Positions 36,519 through 44,466 of a stretch of DNA of 64,000 nt are shown piece by piece. Within the stretch, counting starts at the first letter, position 1, and each line of letters begins with the position of its first letter. The translations under genes were made by a program, and so were the position numbers. The notes under the pieces are model-generated. The model did no database searches. It saw nothing but the letters and a program-made list of their open reading frames with translations, and had not been told where the DNA came from. This stretch comes from Poindextera sp036272595 (GTDB lineage: Bacteria > Pseudomonadota > Alphaproteobacteria > Caulobacterales > Caulobacteraceae): the NCBI GenBank assembly GCA_036272595.1, contig DATAYM010000009.1, positions 25,487-89,486 of the forward strand. Reading direction: 5' to 3'.

Positions 36519-37250
36519 TTGATCCCGTCATCCAATGGGCTGCGCCGCTGCAGCGGCGTGGCGAGCGCATTCGCCGCCTTGGTCGCCCTGGCCGCCATCG
36601 CCACCGCCCCCGAGGTGGCGATGGCGGCCGACGCGGCCCATCCGACCGTGGTGGAGCTGTTTCAAAGCCAGGGCTGTTCGTCCTGCCCGCCGGCCAACGC
36701 CAATGTGCTGGCCATCGCCGACCGACCCGATATCCTGACCCTCTCGTGGCAGGTCACCTATTGGGATCAGCTCGGCTGGAAGGACACCTTCGGCCAGAAG
36801 GCCTTCACCAGCCGGCAGTGGGACTACGCCCGCGGCCTTCGGCACAGCGACGTCGCGACGCCGGAGGTGGTGGTCAACGGCCGCGCCGACGTGGTCGGCA
36901 ATCGTCGCGACGAACTGGAAGCGCTGATCCGCCGGGAGGATCGCGGCGATAGCGGCCCGCGGGTGAGCATCACCGGCGATCATGTCACCATCGTCGGCGC
37001 CGGCGCCCACGCGATCGTCGTGCTGGTCCGCTACGACCCCAACATCATCCAGGTGCCGATCCGGCGCGGCGAAAACGGCGGTCTGACCCTGCCGCACAAG
37101 AACGTGGTGCGCGAAGTCGTCGGACTTGGCGAATGGAATGGCGGCACGAGAACCTACGCCCTGCCGGCGGCGGCGCGGCCGGGCCTGAAGACCGCGGTCC
37201 TGGTGCAGGCGGGCCAGGGCGGCCCGATCCTGGCCGCCGGCCGCGGCTGA
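36519..37250 (+). CDS. DUF1223 family thioredoxin-like secreted protein
   Basis: A 243-residue protein with an N-terminal signal segment (ASAFAALVALAAIATAPEVAMA). The DUF1223 core follows: VVELFQSQGCSSCPPANANVL with a CxxC pair placed as in thioredoxins, LSWQVTYWDQLGWKDTFGQ, and FTSRQWDYARGL. A second, beta-rich part ends the protein. The start is TTG 36519 with AGGAG upstream. It is divergent from msrB, and both promoters carry the same ECF-type element, so a role in periplasmic redox defence, perhaps as an electron donor or thiol partner, is a reasonable inference. Confidence 0.82.
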   Translation: MIPSSNGLRRCSGVASAFAALVALAAIATAPEVAMAADAAHPTVVELFQSQGCSSCPPANANVLAIADRPDILTLSWQVTYWDQLGWKDTFGQKAFTSRQWDYARGLRHSDVATPEVVVNGRADVVGNRRDELEALIRREDRGDSGPRVSITGDHVTIVGAGAHAIVVLVRYDPNIIQVPIRRGENGGLTLPHKNVVREVVGLGEWNGGTRTYALPAAARPGLKTAVLVQAGQGGPILAAGRG

Positions 37251-37332
37251 AATCATCCGTCGGCGGCAAGCCGACGTCCCCGATCCCGCGAGCGATAAGC
37301 GGCTCGTCATTGCACCAGAAACGGAGAGACCC

Positions 37333-37635
37333 ATGGTGAAGGTTGGATTGTATGTACGCCTCGAAGCCAGGCCGGGACAGGAAGCGGCGCTCAAGGCGTT
37401 TCTCGAAAGCGCCTTGCCGCTGGCGCAAAGTGAGGCGTCGACGCCCGCTTGGTTCGCGCTTCAGTTCGGCCCGAGCACGTTCGGCATCTTTGACGCCTTC
37501 GCCGACGAAGCGGGTCGGCAGGCCCATCTCGGCGGCGCCATCGCCGCGGCGCTGATGTCCAAGGCCGACGCGTTGCTGGCCGTTCCGCCCACGATCGAGC
37601 AGGTCGACGTCCTAGCGGCAAAGCTGCCGGGATAG
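37333..37635 (+). CDS. ABM-domain (quinol monooxygenase-like) protein
   Basis: A 100-residue ferredoxin-like dimeric protein of the antibiotic biosynthesis monooxygenase type: VGLYVRLEARPGQEAALKAFL, then FALQFGPSTFGIFDAFADEAGRQAHL, GGAIAAALM. This fold acts in YgiN-type quinol oxidation or heme/aromatic monooxygenation; no specific substrate can be read out. ATG 37333 is preceded by GGAGAG. It lies 82 nt after the DUF1223 gene on the same strand and may be co-expressed. Confidence 0.75.
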   Translation: MVKVGLYVRLEARPGQEAALKAFLESALPLAQSEASTPAWFALQFGPSTFGIFDAFADEAGRQAHLGGAIAAALMSKADALLAVPPTIEQVDVLAAKLPG

Positions 37636-37661
37636 ACGCCTGACAGCAAGGCTTCGGCGTC

Positions 37662-39308
37662 TCAGGCTTTCAGAGCCGCCCGCGCGATGATCGCGTCCTC
37701 GTCGATCGCGCCCTGGCCCGCCCCGAAGGTCAGGCTCGGCGCCTGCAGCCGCCGGGCGGCGAAGCCGTCGGCGACCGCTGGAGGCGCGTGGCGAACCAGC
37801 GTCGCGGCGGCGAAGGCGAGCGCCAGGCGTTCGACGGCATGGCGGGCGGCGGCATCGGCGATGGGCGCCGAGAGCAGATGTTCGGCCTCGGTCGCCGCGG
37901 CGCCCAGCCGGGACTCGCCGCTCGCGGCGGCGCGGATGTCTCCGATCAGGGCCTCGCGCACCTCCGGTTCGCGCTGCAGCGCACGCAGGAGATCGAGCGC
38001 GATGACGTTGCCGCTGCCCTCCCAGATCGCATTGAGCGGCGACTGGCGGAAGAGGCGCGCCAGCGGCGCCTCCTCGACATAGCCGGAGCCGCCGAGGCAC
38101 TCCATGGCCTCGGCGACCACGCTCGGCGCGCGCTTGGTGACGAGGTATTTGGCCAGGGTCATGCCGATGCGGGCGATCGCCGCCTCCTGCGGGTCGCCAG
38201 CCGCCCGGTCGAGCGCCCGCGCCAGGCGAAAAGCCAGCGCGACGGACGCTTCGACCTCGAGCGCCAGATCGGCCAGCACCGCGCGCATCAGCGGCTGGTC
38301 GATCAGGCGGCGCTGGAACGCCGAGCGGCCCTCAAGATGCCAGGCGGCCAACATCGCCGCCTGCCGCATCTGGGTGGCCGAACCGATGATGCAGTCGAAC
38401 CGCGTCAGCTGGACCATCTCGATGATGGTGCGCACGCCGCGGCCGTCCTCGCCGACCCGCACGGCGAAGGCGCCGTGGTATTCGATCTCGGCGGAGGCGT
38501 TGGAACGGTCGCCGAGCTTGTCCTTCAGCCGCTGGATCTCGATCTCGTTGCGCGCGCCGTCGGGCCGCCAGCGCGGAACGAGGAAACAGGTGAGGCCGGC
38601 GTCCGTCTGGGCCAGGGTCAGAAACGCGTCGGACATCGGCGCCGAGCAGAACCATTTGTGCCCGACAAGCCTGTAGGCGCCGTCCGCCTGACGTTCGGCC
38701 CGGGTGGTGTTGGCGCGCACGTCGGAGCCGCCCTGCTTCTCCGTCATCGCCATGCCCATGGTCGCGGCGCGCTTCTCGGCGGCCGGGATGCTGCGCGGGT
38801 CATAGGTCTCGGCGGCGACCCGAGGGCCCCATTCCGCTGCGACCTCCGGCTCGGCGCGCAGGGCGGGGACAACGGCGTAGGTCATCGACATGGGGCAGCA
38901 GACGCCATAGTCGGCCTGCCCCATCAGGAACAGCAGGGCCGCGTGCAGGGCATGGCCGGCCTGCGGGACGTTCCACGCCGCCGCCGACACCCCGGCGCCG
39001 AGGCCGAGCGCCATCAGCTGGTGATAGGCCGGGTGGAACTCCACCTCGTCGATGCGCCGGCCAAAACGGTCGTAGGTCAGCAGCAGGGGCGGGGTGCGAT
39101 TGGCCTGCACGGCCAGGGCCTGGGTCTCCGCCGCGCCGACCTGGGCGCCGAACGCGCCAAGCCGGGCCGCATGGACGCCCGCGCCCGACCAGTCGCAGGC
39201 GGATTGCAGGATGTCGTCGCCGGTGAACAGGTTCACGTCCTCCAGCGCGCCGGGCTGGTTGGTCACCTCGTGCGTGGCGAGGTGCGTGCGAGGGTTTCGG
39301 TAAGCCAT
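37662..39308 (-). CDS. aidB: AidB-type acyl-CoA dehydrogenase
   Basis: A 548-residue flavoprotein of the acyl-CoA dehydrogenase superfamily with the AidB signature: N-terminal THEVTNQPGALEDVNLFTGDDIL, MGMAMTEKQGGSDVRANTTRAE (FAD-contacting), HKWFCSAPMSDAFL, LKDKLGDRSNASAEIEYHGA and AMECLGGSGYVEEAPLARLFRQSPLNAIWEGSGN. E. coli AidB binds DNA and takes part in the adaptive response to alkylation. The C-terminal helical region that carries DNA binding is present. It is divergent from the secreted hypothetical at 39506. Confidence 0.9.
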   Translation of the reverse strand: MAYRNPRTHLATHEVTNQPGALEDVNLFTGDDILQSACDWSGAGVHAARLGAFGAQVGAAETQALAVQANRTPPLLLTYDRFGRRIDEVEFHPAYHQLMALGLGAGVSAAAWNVPQAGHALHAALLFLMGQADYGVCCPMSMTYAVVPALRAEPEVAAEWGPRVAAETYDPRSIPAAEKRAATMGMAMTEKQGGSDVRANTTRAERQADGAYRLVGHKWFCSAPMSDAFLTLAQTDAGLTCFLVPRWRPDGARNEIEIQRLKDKLGDRSNASAEIEYHGAFAVRVGEDGRGVRTIIEMVQLTRFDCIIGSATQMRQAAMLAAWHLEGRSAFQRRLIDQPLMRAVLADLALEVEASVALAFRLARALDRAAGDPQEAAIARIGMTLAKYLVTKRAPSVVAEAMECLGGSGYVEEAPLARLFRQSPLNAIWEGSGNVIALDLLRALQREPEVREALIGDIRAAASGESRLGAAATEAEHLLSAPIADAAARHAVERLALAFAAATLVRHAPPAVADGFAARRLQAPSLTFGAGQGAIDEDAIIARAALKA

Positions 39309-39505
39309 GGCGGGGACGTCCCTGGCAGCCGCGCGCTGAACCTGAGATCAACGCGCAACTCCGCGCGTTCGATCGATCAATCGCCGGCGCGGGGCGCAGA
39401 GGCCGACCCGGGAAGTCGCCTACCCGCTGCAAGACCCAGGGGATCGCGTTGAACTTGATCCCCAACTCTACCGTTATCGTTGGAATTCGTGACTGGGCTG
39501 AACAC

Positions 39506-39886
39506 ATGAATGGGAGCCGATCGGCAGCCGCCGTCGCAATCGCCGTCAGTTCGGCGCTTACGGCTGTTGTTCCAGCCACGGCGCAGAGCGACGACGCCAC
39601 CGACTTGCGGTGCTTCGCGGTCGCCTCGGTGCTGATGAACTCTTCCGACCGCAACCAGCGCGCCGCCGGCCTGATCGGCAGCCTCTACTTCATGGGCCGG
39701 CTCGACGGGCGGTCCCCCACCCTTGACTGGAATAAGCGGCTGACCGCGGAAATGGCCGCCATGTCCGGCTCCGACCTTACCGCCGCCTCGGCGGCCTGCG
39801 GCGCGATCATGGCCGCCCAGGGCCGCCGCATGGGCGAGATGGGCAAGGAGGTCCAGGACCACATGATGGTGAAGCCGCAGAGCTAG
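39506..39886 (+). CDS. Secreted hypothetical protein
   Basis: A 126-residue protein from ATG 39506 with a signal peptide (AAAVAIAVSSALTAVVPATA, cleaved near AQS). The mature part has Cys in DLRCFAVASVLM and SAACGAIMAAQG, and a conserved-looking YFMGRLDGRSP motif between. I have seen this layout in other Caulobacterales/Sphingomonadales secreted proteins of unknown function. A longer in-frame TTG start (39449) is less likely because it breaks the signal peptide. Confidence 0.65.
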   Translation: MNGSRSAAAVAIAVSSALTAVVPATAQSDDATDLRCFAVASVLMNSSDRNQRAAGLIGSLYFMGRLDGRSPTLDWNKRLTAEMAAMSGSDLTAASAACGAIMAAQGRRMGEMGKEVQDHMMVKPQS

Positions 39887-39941
39887 CGGCGGTCGTCCGC
39901 CGTTGCTGGCGGCTTTTCCGGCCGATCGGGAGTGAGGCCGG

Positions 39942-40592
39942 TGACTCGCCGTGCGGACTGTGGCGCAATGTCGACTTCGGGGGGCGCGCGCAATGGACCG
40001 AACCAGCGACCGCGAGGCTTTGGCGGCGGCCACTCACCCCCGACGAAGCCAAGTGGGCCTCGACTGGGGACAAGGGTTGGCGACAGGAGATGGTCGACAC
40101 GGGCCTCCTGATCTTTGAAATCAAGCCGTATCTCCCCGGCAATCTTCCCAGACAGTGGACCGAGACCGATGTGGTCGGGCTCGAAGACATGCTCCTGGAC
40201 ATCACCGGCGCCTTCATCGCCGCAGGCCCCTGCTCGCCGAGCAGCGCCGCAAGCGGGAGGAGGAGCGCGAACGGCAGATTGCTGAGCGGCTCCGCTACGA
40301 GGAGGAGCAGCGCAACAAGCGCGACGCCAACCGCGTCCGGCGCTTCAAGGAGCTGGCGAAGGACTGGCGCGATGTGGTGCTCGCCCGCGAGTTCCTCGCT
40401 GAGCTGCGCTCGCTCACGTCGGATGGCGCAGCGGAGGTCGGCGGGAAGCTGGTCGCCGATTGGCTGGATTGGGCCGAGGCCAGGCTAAAAGCGGCCGATC
40501 CGATGACTTACGGGGCGGAGGGCATCTTCGACGCCGTCGCCGACGTCACCGAATGGAGCTATCAGGAGCGCCGCTACGGCTACGATCGCTGA
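39942..40592 (+). pseudogene. Frameshifted hypothetical gene with coiled coil
   Basis: Two overlapping frames read as one protein. The first has KWASTGDKGWRQEMVDTGLL and FEIKPYLPGNLPRQWTETD and ends near AFIAAGP. The second continues LLAEQRRKREEERERQIAER, then a charged coiled coil and a helical tail ending GYDR. One C missing from the CCCC run at 40230-40233 explains the switch. No start codon is evident at the left end, so it may also be 5'-truncated. The Arg/Glu-rich middle recalls a class of hypothetical proteins common in alphaproteobacterial islands; the function is unknown. Confidence 0.6.
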
Positions 40593-40644
40593 TCGGGCCG
40601 TTCGGTCCGCAGGCCTCCTCGACGCCCAAGGCTGAGAGAGAAAA

Positions 40645-40741
40645 ATACGTTAGGACGTATATTTTGGAGATATACGTTCAGCCGTATATTGCATAATAAT
40701 GCGCTCTAGCGTATATATTCGCCGCATACGCTGGAGCGCAT
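40645..40741. promoter_or_regulatory. Four hipBA operators, 27-bp period
   Basis: Four 16-bp palindromes ATRCG-N6-CGYAT: 40645-40660, 40672-40687, 40699-40714 and 40726-40741. The start-to-start distance is exactly 27 bp each time. The last overlaps the hipB ribosome site (GGAG in its spacer) and ends 4 nt before the ATG. They fit autorepression by HipB, as with the repeated operators of E. coli hipBA. Confidence 0.8.
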
Positions 40742-40745
40742 ATCC

Positions 40746-40997
40746 ATGGAGCAGATCGCCCGAACCCCGATCCAACTCGGCGCCGTCCTGCGGCGTCGAC
40801 GCAAGACCCTCGGCCTTTCCCAGGCCGACCTTGGCCGGCGCATCAACCTGCGCCAAGCGACGGTGTCCGCCCTGGAAAGCGGCGAGGTCGACACCAAGCT
40901 GACCACCCTCATGGACGCCCTGGCCGCCCTCAACCTCGAACTGGTCGTGCGCCCGCGTTCCGCCGGTGGCGGCGCCGATATCGAGGCGATGTTCTGA
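40746..40997 (+). CDS. hipB: HipB-type antitoxin (XRE family)
   Basis: An 83-residue HTH_XRE protein: LGAVLRRRRKTLGLSQADLGRRI, then recognition helix RQATVSALESGEVDTKLTTLMDALAAL, then strand NLELVVRP for dimerisation. It should bind the four operators just upstream and hold HipA inactive. Its stop overlaps the hipA start (TGATG). Confidence 0.9.
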   Translation: MEQIARTPIQLGAVLRRRRKTLGLSQADLGRRINLRQATVSALESGEVDTKLTTLMDALAALNLELVVRPRSAGGGADIEAMF

Positions 40998-42310
40998 TGG
41001 CCCGGCGCGCGCGCCATGCGCCGCTCAACGTCTTCCTCAACAGTCGGCTGATCGGCCGCCTGCGGCGGGAGGCTTCCGGCGCCATCGACTTCACCTATGA
41101 TCCCGACTGGCTGGCTTGGGAGCTGGCCCTGCCGGCGTCGCTCTCGCTCCCGCTGCGCGAGGAACGCTACATCGGCGAGCAGGTGGTCGCCGTCTTCGAC
41201 AATCTGTTGCCGGACAATGACGACATCCGCCGCGCCCTGGCGGCGCGTGTGAATGCAGGCGGGATCGACGCCTACAGCCTGCTGGGCGCCATCGGCCGGG
41301 ATTGCGTCGGCGCCCTGCAGTTCCTTCCGCACGACGAGGAACCGGGACAGGCCGGCGCCATCCAGGGCATTCCCCTCGACGACGGCCAGATCGGCGCCCT
41401 GCTCGCCGATCTCGCCCGTGCGCCCCTCGGCCTGAGCGAGGACGCCGCCTTCCGTATTTCGCTGGCCGGCGCCCAGGAGAAGACGGCGCTGCTGCTCAAG
41501 GACGGCGCCTGGCAGGCGCCGACCGGCGCCACCGCCACCACCCACATCCTCAAACCTCAGATCGGACAGGTCCACGGCATCGACCTGTCGCGCAGCGTCG
41601 AGAACGAATACCTCTGCATGAGGCTGACCAAAGCCATCGGCTTGGCCACCGCCGAGGTCGACATCGTCGATTTCGATGGCCAGCGCACCCTGGTCGTCGA
41701 GCGCTTCGACCGACGGCGGACACAGGACGGGCGGTTGCTGCGTCTGCCGCAGGAGGATATGTGCCAGGTCCTCTCTACGCCGCCGGCGAGCAAGTACGAG
41801 TCCCACGGCGGCCCGGGCATCGAGAAAATCCTGCGCGTACTGTCCGGCAGCGACGATCCCGCCGCCGACCAGGCCGCCTTCCTCAAAGCCGTCATCTGGT
41901 ACTGGCTGCTCGGCGCCACCGACGGCCATGCGAAGAATTTCAGCGTCTTCCTAGGCCCAGGGGGCCGCTACCGCCTGACCCCGCTCTACGACGTGTTGTC
42001 AGTCCAGCCCGCCGTGGACGCCGGCCAGGTCCGCCACAACCAGTTCAAGGTCTCCATGGCCGTCGGCGACCGGCGCCATTACGTGATGGGCTCCGTCGCG
42101 CCGCGGCATTTCGTTCAGACCGCGGGGCGCGGGGGCGTAGGTGCGCGGATCGTCCTCGATATCTTTGAGGATCTACGCGAGCGCGTACCCAAAGCTTTGG
42201 ACGTTGTTCGCGCCACACTGCCGGCGGATTTCCCGCAGGAATTGGCAGGGCCGATCGAGCAAGGTGTCCGGACCAGGCTTCGGATGCTCGACGAGTTGCG
42301 CGAGGGGTAA
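40997..42310 (+). CDS. hipA: HipA-type serine/threonine kinase toxin
   Basis: A 437-residue HipA kinase. The N-terminal couple_hipA region (VFLNSRLIGRLRREASGAIDFTYD) is followed by the kinase core: ISLAGAQEKTALLLKDG (ATP loop with the autophosphorylated-Ser region), THILKP (ATP Lys), the catalytic Asp/Asn in LLGATDGHAKNFSVF and the metal Asp in LTPLYDVLSV. E. coli HipA phosphorylates GltX and causes persistence; a similar tRNA-synthetase target is possible here but not shown. All catalytic motifs look intact. It is coupled to hipB by a 1-nt overlap. Confidence 0.92.
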   Translation: MARRARHAPLNVFLNSRLIGRLRREASGAIDFTYDPDWLAWELALPASLSLPLREERYIGEQVVAVFDNLLPDNDDIRRALAARVNAGGIDAYSLLGAIGRDCVGALQFLPHDEEPGQAGAIQGIPLDDGQIGALLADLARAPLGLSEDAAFRISLAGAQEKTALLLKDGAWQAPTGATATTHILKPQIGQVHGIDLSRSVENEYLCMRLTKAIGLATAEVDIVDFDGQRTLVVERFDRRRTQDGRLLRLPQEDMCQVLSTPPASKYESHGGPGIEKILRVLSGSDDPAADQAAFLKAVIWYWLLGATDGHAKNFSVFLGPGGRYRLTPLYDVLSVQPAVDAGQVRHNQFKVSMAVGDRRHYVMGSVAPRHFVQTAGRGGVGARIVLDIFEDLRERVPKALDVVRATLPADFPQELAGPIEQGVRTRLRMLDELREG

Positions 42311-42446
42311 GGCGCTGACACCCACGCAGATCTGCGCTTGCGAAGGCGCGGAATGGGAATTTTGGCGCAACTCGGACCCATCCGTTGCGCAAAGACCCAG
42401 AACGATTAGAACGAAACGCCGTCCTGCCCCGCCGGACCTACGATAT

Positions 42447-42468
42447 TGTCACTCATCGAATTGTGACA
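42447..42468. repeat. Inverted repeat TGTCAC-N10-GTGACA
   Basis: Perfect 6-bp arms at 42447-42452 and 42463-42468 in the non-coding stretch between hipA and the tRNA fragment. Function unknown; it could be a regulator site or a recombination-related motif. Confidence 0.35.
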
Positions 42469-42511
42469 TTCGTACCCACAGCGGCGCAAACGCGGCTTGC
42501 GGCGGGAAAAG

Positions 42512-42558
42512 TGGCGCGCCCGGAGCGATTCGAACGCCCGACCCCCAGATTCGTAGTC
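42512..42558 (-). tRNA. Truncated tRNA-Arg(ACG) 3' part; island attachment scar
   Basis: On the minus strand the sequence reads GACTACGAATC (anticodon stem/loop, anticodon ACG), variable loop, T arm GGGCG-TTCGAAT-CGCTC, then acceptor strand CGGGCGC, discriminator G and CCA. The 5' half (D arm, GCGCCCGTAGCTC-like start) is missing: beyond 42558 the sequence diverges. This is the typical duplicate left when a tyrosine integrase inserts an element at a tRNA 3' end. The orientation puts the element at higher coordinates. No intact copy was found in the window. Confidence 0.8.
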
Positions 42559-42830
42559 ATAGGAAATCTGAAGGACTTTCATGCACTTAGAGAACGGCAA
42601 CTGTAAACAGCAACAGTGACCGGCTGCTCGGGATAGGCACCAAAGTTGGCCCGAAGCGTAAATCTTGAGAAGGCGTAGAGCGGGGACGTGCTGCGCCGCG
42701 AGGCGATCTGCCCGGCGAGCTTCGCGTGATCGGCGCGGCACCGATGAACCGATACCTCAGTTCCATGGCCGCTGGCGCATGGGGTGGCGGCTGGCCATCG
42801 ACTTTGCTCTGCCAACGACCGAGATGCGCT

Positions 42831-44345
42831 GATTTCGTTGAAAAAGGCCGGTTGAAGCAATGATTCCCGCCTGATTCACTCGTCGTGGCGACGGGAGACG
42901 CAGGCATGATGGGTGAGCGGACGGTGCTGCAGGAGCCGCTGTTCTTCGGCTTCAGCCTGGAGCGCCATGTGCCGGCGGATCACATGCTGCGGTCGATCGA
43001 CCGCTTCGTCGATCTGGATGGCCTGCGCCAGCACCTGGCTCCATTCTACAGCCCGATCGGGCGTCCTTCGATCGATCCCGAGCTGCTGATCCGGATGCTG
43101 CTGGTGGGCTACTGCTTCGGCATCCGGTCAGAGCGGCGGCTCTGCGAAGAGGTGCATCTGAACCTTGCCTATCGCTGGTTCTGCCGGCTCGGCCTGGACG
43201 CCGACGTGCCTGACCACTCGACCTTCTCGAAGAACCGCCACGGACGGTTCCGCGACAGCGACCTGCTGCGCGAGCTGTTCGAGATGACGGTGCGCCGCTG
43301 CATGGCCGAGGGCCTGGTCGGCGGCGAAGGCTTCGCCGTGGATGCCAGCCTGATCAAGGCCGACGCCAACCGACAGCGGTGCGTGACTGGTGTCGAAGGC
43401 TTGCCCGCGGCCGCGGCCAGCCGCGCCATCGACGAGTACCTGGCGGTGCTGGACGACTCCGCCTTCGGCGGGGCGACGCCGGTCACGCCCAAGTTCATCT
43501 CGCCGGCCGATCCGGCGTCCAGATGGACCGGCGCCAACAAGGGCCTGGCGTTCTTCGCCTACTCCACCAACTACCTGATCGACCTCGACAACGCCGTGAT
43601 CGTGGACGTCGAGGCTTCCACGGCCGTACGCCAGGCCGAGGTCACCGCCGCCCGGACCATGATCGAGCGGGTCAACGAGCGCCACGCTCTGCGGCCGGAA
43701 CGGTTGGCGGCCGACACGGCCTACGGGTCAGCTGAGATGCTCGACTGGCTGGTCAACGAGCAGGGCATCGATCCCCACATCCCGGTGATCGACAAGTCGG
43801 TCCGCGAGGACGGGACCTTCTCGCGCAGCGACTTCACCTACGACCATGCGACCGACGTCTATAGCTGCCCGGGCGGCAAAGTTCTGAAGCGCTATCGGCG
43901 CGCCTTCTCGGCTCCGCGGCACGATCCGCCGCCCGACGACACCTACCGCTACCGGGCCAGCAAGGCCGATTGCGACGCCTGCGAACTGAAGACCCGCTGC
44001 TGTCCGAACACGCCGGCGCGCAAGGTCACCCGGTCGATCTACGAAGCCGCCAGGGACTTCGCCCGCGCCATCGCCACAACCGACGCCTACGTCACGTCCC
44101 GACGTGAGCGGAAGAAGGTCGAGATGCTGTTCGCCCACCTCAAACGCATCCTGAAGCTCGATCGATTACGACTACGCGGGCCTTGCGGCGCCCGCGACGA
44201 GTTCCTCCTCGCCGCCACCGCCCAGAACCTCAGAAAGCTCGCCAAGCTGGTCTCGCCGTCCACGCCGGCGATGGCGTGAGGAGGCTCCGGCACCACGCTC
44301 GCTCGACCCAAGCTCGCGTCCAGATCCGCCTTCTTCAACGAAATC
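42831..44345 (+). mobile_element. IS1182-family insertion sequence
   Basis: About 1.5 kb bounded by imperfect inverted repeats: left GATTTCGTTGAAAAAGGCCG (42831-), right the reverse complement of CGCCTTCTTCAACGAAATC ending 44345. One transposase gene fills it. No obvious target duplication is visible at the two edges. It lies just inside the island, about 270 bp from the tRNA scar. Confidence 0.8.
42906..44279 (+). CDS. IS1182-type DDE transposase
   Basis: A 457-residue transposase. The N-terminal DUF772 domain has HMLRSIDRFVDL and GRPSIDPELLIRMLLVGYCFGIRSERRLCEEV. The catalytic core has Asp in GFAVDASLIKADANR, Asp in RLAADTAYGSAEML and Glu in RRERKKVEMLFAHLKRIL. A Cys cluster, CDACELKTRCCP, is typical of the family. 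It appears intact. The start is ATG 42906 behind GGGAGACG. The HTH/strand order matches IS1182 rather than IS5 proper. Confidence 0.9.
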   Translation: MMGERTVLQEPLFFGFSLERHVPADHMLRSIDRFVDLDGLRQHLAPFYSPIGRPSIDPELLIRMLLVGYCFGIRSERRLCEEVHLNLAYRWFCRLGLDADVPDHSTFSKNRHGRFRDSDLLRELFEMTVRRCMAEGLVGGEGFAVDASLIKADANRQRCVTGVEGLPAAAASRAIDEYLAVLDDSAFGGATPVTPKFISPADPASRWTGANKGLAFFAYSTNYLIDLDNAVIVDVEASTAVRQAEVTAARTMIERVNERHALRPERLAADTAYGSAEMLDWLVNEQGIDPHIPVIDKSVREDGTFSRSDFTYDHATDVYSCPGGKVLKRYRRAFSAPRHDPPPDDTYRYRASKADCDACELKTRCCPNTPARKVTRSIYEAARDFARAIATTDAYVTSRRERKKVEMLFAHLKRILKLDRLRLRGPCGARDEFLLAATAQNLRKLAKLVSPSTPAMA

Positions 44346-44466
44346 CGCCATGAGCGGACATTCACCCCGCTCCAGCGAGCAGACCTTCAGGTCCCGTGGC
44401 GAACCAAGTGCCGAGCGGGGAAGGCCGGGGTCGAGGCTTCTGATCCAGACCGCCGAGGGTGCGTCG

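Noticed and set aside
42559..42830. A complete tRNA-Arg gene
   Set aside because: The D arm and 5' acceptor strand are absent beyond 42558; only the 3' part exists.
42821..44355. Target-site duplication flanking the IS1182 element
   Set aside because: The bases outside the two inverted repeats do not match convincingly.
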